Below, one piece after another: positions 20,100 to 29,940 of a stretch of DNA of 64,000 nucleotides (within the stretch, counting starts at the first letter, position 1; the number at the start of each line of letters is the position of its first letter). A program made the translations under genes and the position numbers. A model generated the notes under the pieces. The model was not told where the DNA came from, did no database searches, and saw nothing but the letters and a program-made list of their open reading frames with translations. The stretch spans positions 248,001-312,000 of the forward strand of contig JAHDVF020000051.1 in NCBI GenBank assembly GCA_022606425.2. The letters run 5' to 3'. This DNA is from Lepidostoma basale. Its lineage: Eukaryota > Arthropoda > Insecta > Trichoptera > Lepidostomatidae.

Positions 20100-20836
20100 C
20101 ATGTTGGAAATTTCTTTCTTAGATGATGAGGTTGGATATTGTTGGATGGTGAGGGGAGGGTTTCTTGGAGGATGTAGTGGGTTGTGTCCGACGTTTGGAC
20201 CTGACTACCTGGGTAGGGAGGAGTGTGGATTGGCCGGGGATGGCCTTTGAAAGAGGCCGAGATCTTGGGTGGAGACCGAGGGACGGTGACAGGGAGTGAC
20301 CTTGGGTGAGGGTGGGTTGGTCCTGAATACAGAACCGAATGGGACAAGAGTGGCCTTGGGTGGAGACCGATATGGCAATGGGGTTGAGATACAGGATGGG
20401 ATAAGGATGGTGGAAAGGAAAGGGTTGGGGCATGACGCGTTGGAGTAAACAGCGGATCGGCTGCGACGGCGGCCGCAAGGCAGGAGGAGGCGACATCGAC
20501 AGAAGAAGCAAGGGATGGAGGCGTTCGAGAAACGCCAGCAGACTCGGAGATGGCAGCGGGTCGGAAAGATGGTAGCAACGACAAAATGGAGTAGTGAGCG
20601 ATTATGATGGTCAGGAACTGTGACTGTGGCACCAGAAGCAAAAGCCCATGATGATGCATATACATGTATATAGAACTGTTTTTAATCTTGAAGGATTGCT
20701 AAAATGCAGAAAAAAATCTTGTGAGAAGCTTCAAATGACAGCCGCCTATAATAAGTGTTTCGAAATTTAAAAATGTAATGTATCATCGTGTTTCGGCCAA
20801 AACAATGGATTATCTAATAATAATGTAAGTACTTAC
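20100..20836. other. G/A-rich strand-asymmetric stretch
   Basis: About 450 bp (20130-20600) in which the plus strand is strongly purine-rich with many GGG and GGTGAG words. A 239-residue minus-strand frame (19946-20665) is Pro/Ser/His-rich, as expected from that composition, so I do not call a gene. Confidence 0.4.
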
Positions 20837-20906
20837 TTTTCAATATTTTTTTGTTTCAATTCTTCTGTGCGTTTGTTTTCGTCGTCGAAATTTTGAACTG
20901 GCATCA
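20837..20906 (-). CDS. Coiled-coil protein, exon 1 in window
   Basis: Acceptor-like GTTTTATTAG before 20906, donor GTAAGT after 20837. Reads MPVQNFDDENKRTEELKQKN then IEK, a charged helix, and splices in phase to exon 2. The ATG at 20904 could be the true start, in which case the acceptor-like AG is coincidental and the promoter is the 288 bp before the divergent candidate gene at 21194. Otherwise a further upstream exon exists. Confidence 0.6.
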
Positions 20907-21087
20907 CTAATAAAACAAAATAAATTGTTACATATTGTAAGGAAATGTTAGGAAAAGTATAATATATCATCTACCCAATTTAAAAAATTAAATACTACGG
21001 TTTTGCAAATTCATTATATTGTGATTGTTGTCATTCTTTAACAGATTGAGCCGCCATCTAATAAGTAAACATTGTTTTACGGCATTC

Positions 21088-21098
21088 ATTGGCGGGAT
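21088..21098. promoter_or_regulatory. E2F-like site in a possible shared promoter
   Basis: ATTGGCGGGA (reverse TCCCGCCAAT) resembles the E2F/DP consensus. It sits between the minus-strand coiled-coil gene (ATG 20904) and the plus-strand candidate (ATG 21194). A YY1/Pho-like GCCGCCAT lies at about 21050. These are short matches only. Confidence 0.3.
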
Positions 21099-21193
21099 AA
21101 GAATATCAATAAAGCATAAATTTGTATAGTAAATAGAATTTGTCAGTCATTCTTGGTATCATTTTATATTTGAACAGAATTGAACCATACCTG

Positions 21194-21475
21194 ATGACAC
21201 ACGCCTCTCGAAAAAGGACGATCTCCGTCGAGGTTTCGGAGATACGGGAAGAAAATCGTCATCTGGCTCCATTGCAAAAAGAACGCGGATTACAAATGAC
21301 CCGAAATGCCAAAATTATAAACGGACGACAAAACACTTCCACGAATATTCGAACCTACGTCAAAAAAGCACAACAGTCGTTAAAATTCAAAAATCAGCTC
21401 AAGAACGCATGCGCGGTATTTGTTGTGTTGCTATTAGAAAATATAATATGTTTTAAAAACCTTCAATTTACTCAA
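21194..21475 (+). CDS. Candidate first exon of an unknown gene
   Basis: The ATG at 21194 opens MTHASRKRTISVEVSEIREE, NRHLAPLQKERGLQMTRNAK and YVKKAQQSLKFKNQLKNACA. A strong donor GTAAGTA follows 21475; a weaker one (GTATTT) at 21416 would drop the AT-rich end, and both are phase 0. It is basic and polar with no recognised domain. The base composition of the first 220 bp is richer in GC than the surroundings. It could be a chance ORF. Confidence 0.35.
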
Positions 21476-21579
21476 GTAAGTACCATTCTTATTTTATTTT
21501 TTATACTAATAATGCGATTTATAGGGGGATACTTCGCTTACAATATTATTAATTTTCAAGGGTTGAGGAAACGTTAAGT

Positions 21580-22445
21580 ACAAATACTTTTCCTTATCTC
21601 TGGAAAGTTTCCAGGATCAGCCCTATTTTCAAGAGCAGTGAAAAAGAATCAGTGGAAAACTATAAATCTGTAGCGATTCTGTCGGCTCCAGCCAAGCTAT
21701 TTGAATATATTTTTCCCAAAGTCGACCCCTAATTATAATAGAACAACATGGGTTCAGGAAGAGGCACTCTACTGAAACTAATTTCATGGTATTCACAGAA
21801 TACATTACAAGGGGTTTGGACAATAGTCACCAAATGACTGTTCATATGTTGATTTCTCAAAGACCATCGCTACTGTGAACCACGACATTCTTATAGCAAA
21901 GCTATCTCAAATTGGATGCTCTTCTCAGTTGATTATGTTTTTCGAATCAGATATTCCGTTATGCTGAAGAGGGTTCCAAAAATCATTCTGGCTCCATCCC
22001 ACGGCATTTCTTTTGGGAATGTTGGGGACCAACTCTCTGCAGCTTCAAAGAGATGGGCATCTTATAACCCATTTCTTTAGATAAATCTCGTCTGTGCTGC
22101 AGGATGTTGATCTTTTTGTCCCTGATAGATATCTCCGATAACGACAGCATACATTGTTATACCTACCGGCCGCCAGAACCAACCTGCCTCCGTTGACACC
22201 AGTGGAATGAGAAATTAGTCTGCTGAACGTGTTCTCCTTGGAGAATGACGTTTTTCATATTAGTGAAAGTACATTCAGAAGGTAAATTCTCTTGACTTTA
22301 GAGAGTATCTAGTCTCCCTAAAGTCGAATCATCTCTCATGCGTTCCTGATATTATTTTACCTGTTCTTAATATATGCCTTAATCCTTAATTTTGTTTGTT
22401 GATAAAAAAAACAACACAAGGGAAATCTCTCGATTCTTCAAGAGA
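21580..22445 (+). pseudogene. Jockey-like LINE with internal deletion
   Basis: Starts with reverse-transcriptase motifs LWKVSRISPIFKSSEKESVE and NYKSVAILSAPAKLFEY, then a damaged palm. At about 21965 it jumps to the C-terminal block (FLLGMLGTNSLQLQRDG, then FVPDRYLR) and the 3' UTR. No intact frame exceeds about 60 residues. Confidence 0.7.
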
Positions 22446-22459
22446 GACAATCACAATTC

Positions 22460-22548
22460 TGTGACAATCACACTGCCATCACCGGGAATCGAACCCGGAA
22501 CCTTTGGTGTGGCAGTTTAGCAGTTACCACTCGGCCACAAAGGTCGGT
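22460..22548 (-). mobile_element. tRNA-derived SINE head
   Basis: The minus strand shows an A box (GTGGCCGAGTGGTAAC) and a B box (CGGGTTCGATTCCCGG), then TGATGGCAGTGTGATTGTCA. No complementary acceptor stem, so not a tRNA gene. Best preserved head of the family in this window. Confidence 0.7.
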
Positions 22549-22789
22549 ATCAGTTTATGTAATTTATAATAGGGTATCAATAATGAGAAACCTCTCATGG
22601 CACTTCCGATTAAATATATATTTAAAATGCCTTTGTGGTCGCTCATTATAAATACGCAAAAAATATAATACATTAGATTATTTTTTTTTTGAACCATTGA
22701 GTACCTTTTCTGCCTGACAGGAGTGCTGAAACCAGTCGGCTGTAAAAGAAATCTCTCGTCGAACAAAATGTAGGTTTATATCTTCTTCT

Positions 22790-23290
22790 TCTTCAGCCTG
22801 TATTGACTGTCCACTCCTGGACTTAGGCCTCTTCTCGCATTTTCCATTCTCTTCTATCCTGAGCGATCCGCATTCAGGCACTTCCCGCACATCGTCGCGC
22901 CAACGCAACTGCGGGCGCCCAACTCCACGCTTTGCCGTCCTTGGCCACCAGCACAGCAGTCGCCTTGTCCACTTTTCATCTGGATCGCGAGCGACAATTT
23001 TATATACCTAACAATAATACTCAAAATTTCCTTAGTATCATCATCAACCATTAGTGGTTCAGTGATGGACATGGACCTCCCTCTCCGACTTCTATAAATC
23101 TCTATCCCTCGCCACTCAGTGCCATCGACTTCCTGCCACTTTTTATAAGTTATCAGATCATCTTGTTGTTTGTCCACATTTCTGTGGTCGGTTCTCAGTC
23201 GCCACTCCAGGGTGCCTCTGGTCCACCGATCATCTGTTGTCCTCACTAAATGGCCGGCCGAATTCCACTTCAACGAAGCTATTTTGCATA
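22790..23290 (-). pseudogene. RTE-like LINE C-terminal fragments (two joined)
   Basis: The minus-strand frame 22854-23273 reads MKWNSAGHLVRTTDDRWTR, EWRLRTDHRNV and TEWRGIEIYRSRRGRSMSI; a second scrap (22678-22908) reads RWRDDVREV. Both are the WxxAGH-type end. The sequence at 22800-22830 (GTCCACTCCTGGACTTAGGC) is the typical 3' terminus. Confidence 0.6.
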
Positions 23291-23329
23291 ATACTTCACC
23301 AACTTTGGCTCTTTCTCCGATCCATTCAG

Positions 23330-23531
23330 TTTATTTTGTCTCACAAACTAATATTTATGGCATGGATTGGGCACATATGCCGAGCCGGAGAGAACAGAGC
23401 AATTAAGGCCCTGTACGCGTCTAGACCAACCGATGTAAGACCTCTGAGAAGGCCTAATGGATAATGTTCTGACTGATCTGGCTAGGTTGGGCGAATCTGA
23501 CTGCTGGGAGCAAAAGGCGTAAGAGCGTACG
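23330..23531 (+). pseudogene. LINE scrap (reverse-transcriptase end)
   Basis: Readable as WIGHICRAGENRAIKALYAS and TDVRPLRRPNG, then DNVLTDLARLGESD across a frameshift. Two ends, one broken by the next LINE. Confidence 0.45.
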
Positions 23532-23990
23532 GGGCATGTTGGGGACCAATAGTTTACAGATAAGAAGGGATGGGTGCACATTTACCCATTTCTTCAGACT
23601 TATCAGGGGATTCTTTGAGAAATCCGTCATCTTGGAGGCTATCCATCTTTATGTTCCGGATGGTTATCTTCAACAGCGTCAGCAAATACTGTTTTATCTC
23701 CCTACATGCAGAACCAACCTGCCTCCTGTGATGCCGGTGGGGAGAGTAATCAAACTGCTGCACAAGATCGCTTCGGAGATCAACGTCTTTCATATTCGTG
23801 AAGTACGTTCAGAAGACAAATACTCTTGACTTTGGAGAGTATCTTGTATTCATAATGTCGGACCATCTCTCATGCGTTCCTGGTATTATATATTTATTAT
23901 ATTTTACCTGTTCTCAATAGATGTCTTAAACTATAAAAAATGTTTGTAATATCTTTTTTGAAAATAAACTGATTTGATTGAATTGAAGAT
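23532..23990 (+). pseudogene. Jockey-like LINE 3' end
   Basis: MLGTNSLQIRRDGCTFTHFF, IHLYVPDGYLQQRQQILFYL and TCRTNLPPVMPVGRVIKLL, then the 3' UTR ending AAACTGATTTGATTGAATTG. 5'-truncated. Confidence 0.75.
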
Positions 23991-24175
23991 CAAGAAACTT
24001 GGAGGAAAATCATAAACGAGGCTAAAACTCTTCAAGAGTTGTATAGCCATTAGTAGCAAGTAGCTAATATTCAACATCCTTCTTTCCTTTGCTCTCTGCA
24101 AACATTATTGTTTCAAACCCACACGGGGAGATGGGATAACTTGGGAAGATGCACATATTCATTTTTTTTTTTCAG

Positions 24176-24226
24176 GTGGTTCGTGAATCATTTAAATCAG
24201 GACAGTTTACCGAAAGCAGGGCATAA
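24176..24226 (+). CDS. Candidate terminal exon pairing with 21194-21475
   Basis: After a strong polypyrimidine acceptor (TTTTTTTTTTCAG at 24163-24175), phase 0 reads VVRESFKSGQFTESRA and a stop at 24226. AATAAA follows near 24338. Phase agrees with both possible donors of the candidate exon at 21194. A second phase (RWFVNHLNQDSLPKAG...) is also open, so the reading frame is not settled. Confidence 0.3.
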   Translation: MVRESFKSGQFTESRA

Positions 24227-24624
24227 AAGGCCTTGGCCCACGGAAAATATGTATAATGTGACATTTATAATTGTTTTCGTAGAATTGTTCCGATTAATGG
24301 AATAACCATTTTTACTCGATTTTTATGATAAAGGTTAAATAAAACACAGATATTTAAAAAAATTACATTTATTATCATTTGTATAGTTATTAAGTACCCC
24401 ACAAACAGCCATATGAATGTTTACATATAATAACAACCTCTCCATATTTGTATACATCAAATTGATTGTTAACAGCGCCTTATGTCAGCAGGGTTCCCGT
24501 AACCCAAATCTCAGTTATATTGCCAATGCCAAATGGATCAATAAAATACATAATATTAAAGTTGCAACAAGATTGGATATCAAAATAGCTTTTTGGAGAT
24601 AAATTATAATAAACACCCCATTTG

Positions 24625-24812
24625 AATTTTTAAATGTGGCCACACAAAAGAATGCTTTGTACACCATGGACGGATTTTATTAGCAATTCAGAAGTCCCGA
24701 GGAGAGCTCATCAGAGCAAAGAATTGTTTAAATATATTAAGGTCTGTAAAATGTCTTATTTGGGTCACATCCAGCATGGAGACATTGAAGGACAATGTGG
24801 TCCTGACAGACA
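24625..24812 (+). pseudogene. RTE-like LINE scrap
   Basis: Reads MWPHKRMLCTPWTDFISNSE and KVCKMSYLGHIQHGD, a damaged version of the FEMWLHRRMFRIPWTDRV block at 11105-11386. Confidence 0.5.
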
Positions 24813-24858
24813 GTGGCGGTACTCCCATAGAAGCCCAGAAGCCCGGCAATTGTGAATG
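24813..24858. mobile_element. hAT-type terminal repeat remnant
   Basis: CAGTGGCGGTACTCCCATAG begins the same end as the hAT MITE at 53947. Only one end is present; a LINE follows directly. Confidence 0.5.
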
Positions 24859-25140
24859 AAAATATAAGAAGTGAATGCGGTGCGAATGATGGTGTTATGA
24901 ACAAAATAATGAAAGAATCATTAAGATGGTTTAGACATATGGAAAGAATGAATGATGAAAGAATGGTAAAAAAATATATGTTAACGATGTAAATGGAAAC
25001 AGAAATAAAGGAAGACCGAGGAAAACGTGGCACGATCAAATAAATCAAATATTGAATATCGGCCATGTGAGTGTGGCAGTCCATTCTTTCTGCCTACCCT
25101 TTCAGTAAGACGGCGTGATGGTTAGTTAGTTAGTTAGTTT
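24859..25140 (+). pseudogene. TTAG-tailed LINE fragment
   Basis: Reads NGVMNKIMKESLRWF*HMER-like sequence, NDVNGNRNKGRPRKTWHD and INQILNIGHV, ending GTTAGTTAGTTAG. An internal deletion removes the MNVEEAREICQE part. Confidence 0.65.
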
Positions 25141-25470
25141 TTTATTTATTTAAATCGTTAATAAATATGTAAGTGTGCCTAAAAATTATCATTGACGGGG
25201 CGCGTTGGCATCTGTGTGATATGTATTTTATTTTTCTCATTTGTGACATTGCCAAGTATTCACAACACAGAGGGTCCCCAAGGTGAGCACATATTAGTAT
25301 TATCTAAACACATTTCTTACTATGTAAGGCACTATATTTGTATATTCAACAAACTACATAATAAACAAACCGTGTTAGGGATTGGTTTGCCCCTTTATTG
25401 CTGAAAACTCTACTGATATTTGTAAAGAGTATTTTATTAACTGTTTAATTGAAACACTGTTATAATATCA

Positions 25471-25729
25471 CAATTGAAGACTACGGGGGAAAAACAAGGA
25501 ATGTCAGTAGAAGGTTAATTTGAATAAATTGAGAATAAAGCTAATCAAAGTCTATATATTTCTTAGCAATTAGCAATCGATTATCTAGCCATAGTCGATG
25601 ACACACATGATTTTTGAATATGAAAATTTTACTGTGGATAGATACGTACAAATGCCGCTAGATGGCATTATTACATTTATTTTGAATTTTAACTGACATT
25701 CCTTATTTTTCCCCTGTAGTCTTCAATTG
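25471..25729. mobile_element. Inner MITE, about 38-bp inverted ends
   Basis: CAATTGAAGACTACGGGGGA on the left pairs with CCCCTGTAGTCTTCAATTG on the right, and the match continues through GGAATGTCAGT / ACTGACATTCC. It sits inside the left end of the outer MITE. No ORF. Confidence 0.75.
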
Positions 25730-25749
25730 ATTTCATTTCAACGAAATTA

Positions 25750-25842
25750 TCGCAACAGCTGTTTCGCTAACCGATGATAGCATCATCAAGCGTTACAATC
25801 AACTGATGATGCTAATATCGGTTAGCGAAACAGCTGTCGCGC
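25750..25842. repeat. Stem-loop with about 33-bp arms
   Basis: ACAGCTGTTTCGCTAACCGA and TCGGTTAGCGAAACAGCTGT are inverted copies, followed inward by GATGATAGCATCATCA / TGATGATGCTA. CAGCTGTCGCCAAAAT also occurs near 20000. Origin unknown. Confidence 0.7.
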
Positions 25843-26544
25843 CAAAATTAAGTCGATTCGGTATCTATTTGGCAAAAGGTCCCAATTGCTTTTTTATGAA
25901 TTTTACAGGAGAGCAAATTTTTTTTACATTATTTTGATTATTTATAAAAATGTTATTTTTGTTCCAAATTGTTTATTTCAAATGTCAATTTACGTAGCAT
26001 AACGTTATCTACAAGATATATAAGTAACTAAATTTTTAAAAATATATACATATATTAAAAAAAAAATAGGGGTTGAATGCAATTGTACATAATAAAAAGT
26101 AATACAAAAAAGTACAGCTCTAACGTTGTGTCAAAACATAAAAAAACGCATCTGGGACCTTTTGGCAAATAAGTACCGAATTGTGATATTATAACAGTGT
26201 TTTAATTTAATAAACAAAAGCTATTTTCAAAATTATTTTTCCAATATTTTTTTATACTTCTTTATTTAGTTATAAAAAATTACATATTTCTTACAAGTAG
26301 TATATTATATTTTTAAATACGTAATAGTTAAATGTATAATGAAAACAAATTTAAAAATAAAAAAGCAAATAGACACAAAACACACAAAGAAGAAATTTAA
26401 CAGCAAGAAAAAGATGAATAACTTTAAAACATAAGACCTACAAAAATGGTCCAATTTGGGAAATCCTCTATTAGAATATTGTGCCAAATTCTAAACATAG
26501 TTTTATTTCATTATTATTTCAAATTCTATTTATTAAATAAAATA

Positions 26545-26720
26545 TAATCTCCCTTCACACCTCAGATGCATAAATGATCCGACAGATTTCAGATCTAAAC
26601 TGAAAACCCATCTTTTTCATATTTCATACCCAAATTAAACATTTATACTTTGAATAGTAATTAAATAAAATGACGTTTTTTAACTACTTCCACTTTTGTC
26701 TTTATTTAGACAGCTTTTAT
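26545..26720. repeat. LINE tail scrap followed by an inverted LTR-like piece
   Basis: 26555-26640 resembles the 3' end of the LINE at 48100-48890 (CACACCTCAGATGCAT). 26640-26715 is the reverse complement of the 3690-3760 LTR-like block (CTTCCACTTTTGTCTTTATT). Confidence 0.5.
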
Positions 26721-26754
26721 ACTTTGTTCTACTATACTTTTTTACCAAAAAAAG

Positions 26755-27045
26755 CTAATTAGAGAACAAGTCGCTAGACGCAAATGGCAGTGGATCGGTC
26801 ACACTCTGAGACGGAACCCAACCTGCATCGCTCAGAGCGCACTAGACTGGTCCCCTAGGGGGGGAAAGAGAAAGCGAGGCAGACCTAGAGCCACCTGGAG
26901 AAGAACCCTGCAGGACGAGGTTAAGGCAGCAGGCCTTACTTGGGATGATGTTAAGCATCAGGCATGCGATAGAATCGGGTGGAGAAGGCTCCTTGAGGCC
27001 CTATGCACCACGGAGGTGACAGGACAAAAACAAGAAGAAGATACT
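26755..27045 (+). pseudogene. RTE-like LINE C-terminal fragment
   Basis: One frame reads [40 protein letters not shown] and RIGWRRLLEALCTTEVTGQ, ending in AAGAAGAAG. Copy of 17770-18360. Confidence 0.75.
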
Positions 27046-27351
27046 TTTTAACCGATCGCAAAAATTTAGATTTTTAGATTTAAAACACGTCTTAATGTGC
27101 CCTCGGGGTGATTACATCACAAAAACGGCACTTTAAAAGTTAGCATATTATTCTAATTATTATTATAACAAATTGATTATAAAAAACATCACAATAAAAA
27201 AAAAAGTCTAATTTAAAGCCTGTACCGATGGAATAATTCACATAAAAAAAATTCCGTGATGTCATCACTTCCATGCCGCTTGTAAATTTTTTAAATTTTA
27301 AGTCATATTTATTATTAAACTTTAAGTTCATATTAAATATCCTTATTAAAT

Positions 27352-27628
27352 GAAGAAAGTCCTTATAAAAAGAACATTTTGTGTTAAATTATTTTTATTT
27401 TGTTATTATATTTTATATCATTGTATTTTATTGCATTGTATTGGACGATCGAAGTGTGCGCGGGAGATGCCTATTGGTGGCGATGAGGTTCGCAACCCAT
27501 CACACCGCGTCTCCCGCGGAGCAAAAAGAGAAGGATGGAGTGCCGCATCAGTAAAAGTGTGACAGTCCATTCTTTCTGCCTACCCTTTCAGGGAGACGGC
27601 GTGATGGTTAGTTAGTTAGTTAGTTATT
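27352..27628 (+). mobile_element. SINE-like element with a LINE-derived 3' tail (copy A)
   Basis: An AT-rich leader (27352-27440, also in copy B), then TTGGACGATCGAAGTGTGCG, B-box-like AGGTTCGCAACCC and GGATGGAGTGCCGCATCAGT. The 3' 65 bp equal the TTAG LINE end. No ORF. It may be mobilised by that LINE (inference). Confidence 0.7.
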
Positions 27629-27713
27629 AAATGAATAGTTAACATTTTAATCAATTCAGTGACTTATGTAATTATGAGAATTATTTACAGTACGTAGGGT
27701 AGAAAAACTTAGG

Positions 27714-27865
27714 ATACGGCCACATCGGAGTGCCTGGGTAGGAGTCAAGACACAGTTTGGTTGGGATCACGCCCTGTGGGGCGGAGTGTTTAGTGTGGCC
27801 GGTCCCATAGTACGCCATACGTTGGTTCAGTCGGCCAGGTATCTACCTAGCCTCCGACCCTGACT
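27714..27865. mobile_element. Damaged MITE related to 8621-8803
   Basis: Shares GTGTGGCCGGTCCCATAGTA, CGCCATACGTTGGTTC and CCTAGCCTCCGACCC with 8621-8803. The left end is diverged. Confidence 0.5.
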
Positions 27866-28045
27866 AGCTTGGTCCTTTATGGTTGGTAGCGTTTAGGTAC
27901 ATTACTTTTTCTCAAGCGCGTACATGATACGGGATAGCGCAGAATGGTACAGTCAAAGTGAACGTATCACGTACGTTCAAATAGGTAGGGTGGTTAATTA
28001 GTTAAAGGCTCTTTTTCTTTCAAAATAGTTTTTACCAAAACAGTC

Positions 28046-28614
28046 CAGTGGCGGTACGTCCATACAAGCCGAGAAGCCGGGCTTGCCTTAAAAAAATCTA
28101 TATTAAAAATGTTTTTGCGCATTTGAGCCGTCTACGAATAAAATAATATTTTGAATTTCGCATGAGGGCATTAAAGCGATTTAATTTGTCGAGTTGGAAA
28201 TGACTCCGCCGACATGCGCAGAAATGACCTAAGTATATTTTGTGTTTCACTCATACGTACCGTAGGTGAGAAGCCCGCGAAATCGCCTAGGTCTACATGT
28301 TTTCGATGGGTTTCATATTGGGCTTGCAAAATGTAAAAGGGTCTTTGTCACACTTATGTATTTTTGGCTTGTAATCAGTGCATACATACCAGAAGATATC
28401 TACAATTTTTGTATGGATTTGAAGCCGGGCTTTATCACTCTGAAGTATGTTACTATTCTATGTGTCACAAATTTCATTTCCATTGTCAGTATGTTATCTG
28501 TCATTTACGTTATGTGCAGAAATGTTATGAAAAGAAAGATTAAGTGATTTCTTTACTAATATTTATATATAATTCCTTGGCTTGCCTTACTGGTTGACCC
28601 TAGACACGCCGCTG
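28046..28614. mobile_element. hAT-type non-autonomous element
   Basis: Starts CAGTGGCGGTACGTCCATAC and ends GACACGCCGCTG. The flanks AAACAGTC (28038-28045) and ACACAGTC (28615-28622) agree at 7 of 8 positions, as for a hAT target duplication. Inside is a 93-codon frame (28266-28547) with hydrophobic stretches and no recognised motif; it does not look like a hAT transposase. Confidence 0.7.
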
Positions 28615-28639
28615 ACACAGTCACTATTTAAAATAGACC

Positions 28640-28890
28640 TTTTTTCAGAAATAATCCAATTATCCGAATGGGGTCCGGCCCCAATTGATTGGGATAATTG
28701 GTGTTGTACTATAGTAAGTTAAAACGTACTGTAATTTCGTATATGAATGGTGTTATTTTGTTGAGCTAAAAAATTGACTGTCGGACAGAAATGAAATAGA
28801 TGCGGTAGTAGCATGAACACTCGTCTAGTCTTGGCTCCCAAATCACGATCACCATTAAATCATGGGAATTGGGGCCCGGCAATTAGGGCA
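28640..28890. repeat. Pogo/Tigger terminal debris
   Basis: AATCCAATTATCCGAATGGG and TTGGGATAATTGGTGTTGTA look like facing Tigger ends with almost everything between them lost. A further GGGCCCGGCAATTAGGG piece is near 28875. Confidence 0.4.
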
Positions 28891-29052
28891 ATTTTTTTTC
28901 TCCCTCAACCACCGCCTAATGCACTTTAGGTGGAAACTGTGGCCGCACGGCGTGACATGCTTGTCAGAAGCATTTTCTTCGTCGCAAATGGAACAGGTCC
29001 AGTCTACGGAGAATCGTCTTCTCCGGACCCTGCAACAAATTTATTTATATAT

Positions 29053-29458
29053 GAGGATATTATTTGCGAACCTGGCAAACTCCCTCATTAGATGTTTTGA
29101 GTAAATCGCAAAAAAACTGATACGCTAATAAAATGCGCTTTTTTACGATATTTATTTTTTTCATCTCAACCAGTTAGTATTTTAAAAGTAATCAGCCATG
29201 AAATAATCATCATTATGTTGATAATTAAAGTAAAATAATGAATTTCATTTTGGAGTTTGCCAGCTTTGCAACACTCAAGTGGAGGTTGCCATGTTTGCAA
29301 CAAACCCTATATTTTAATAGCAAAATTCTTCAGAATGAAGCCGAGTTTGAAACTGAAAATCAATAAAAATTGTGTGCAAATGTATTATGAATAAGACCCA
29401 ATTCATATCTCACTTTTGATTGTTGGTGGAGTTTGCCGGGTTTGCAAATAGTACCCTC
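29053..29458. mobile_element. MITE, about 31-bp inverted ends
   Basis: GAGGATATTATTTGCGAACC at the left pairs with the right end TTTGCAAATAGTACCCTC, and the match extends through GGCAAACTCC / GGAGTTTGCC. ATAT flanks both sides. Internal GTTTGCC words repeat. No ORF. Confidence 0.75.
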
Positions 29459-29860
29459 ATATATGTGTGGATACACTGTGTAGGATAGTGTCGAAAGAAA
29501 ATATAAGAAGTGAATGCGGTGCGAATGATGGTGTTATGAACAAAATAATGAAAGGATCATGAAAATGGTTTGGACACATGGAAAGAATGAATGAAGAAAG
29601 AATGGTAAAAAAATTATATGTTACAATGTAAATGGAACCAGAAATAGAGGAAGACCGAGGAAAACGTGACACGATCAAATAAATCAAATATTGAATGTCG
29701 GCCATGTGAGAAGTCCGAGAAATCGACGCGCGTGCACGATGTATGAATGTTGAGGAAGCAAGAGAAATATGGCAAAAAAGAAAAGTGTGGGGTCCATTCT
29801 TTCTGCCTACCCCTTCGGAGAGACGGCGTGATGGTTAGTTAGTTAGTTAGTTTTTATATA
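29459..29860 (+). pseudogene. TTAG-tailed LINE fragment
   Basis: Contains GTGTCGAAAGAAAATATAAG, the ENDGVMNKIMK region, RNRGRPRKT and a final GTTAGTTAGTTAG. Frameshifted at about 29570. Confidence 0.7.
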
Positions 29861-29940
29861 CAGGGTGCGGCAGAGTGGAACCTCTTGTTACAAGAATAAT
29901 TCGTTCCAGAATCTTACTCCTTATGTGAGTCACTCCTTAA

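Larger units (their letters stand above)
25455..26199. mobile_element. Outer MITE with interrupted about 50-bp inverted ends
   Basis: Ends CACTGTTATAATATCACAAT and ATTGTGATATTATAACAGTG are inverted. The pairing continues inward as CGGTATCTATTTGGCAAAAG (25857) against CTTTTGGCAAATAAGTACCG (26157). The left arm is split by 25476-25856. The interior is very AT-rich. Confidence 0.65.

Noticed and set aside
19946..20665. 239-codon minus-strand ORF, Pro/Ser/His-rich
   Set aside because: It mirrors a purine-skewed plus strand, has no domain, and no splice or start context; composition alone explains it.
22460..22548. Possible tRNA gene (A and B boxes)
   Set aside because: No acceptor stem pairing; the sequence continues into the repeated SINE body, as at 6998 and 3131.
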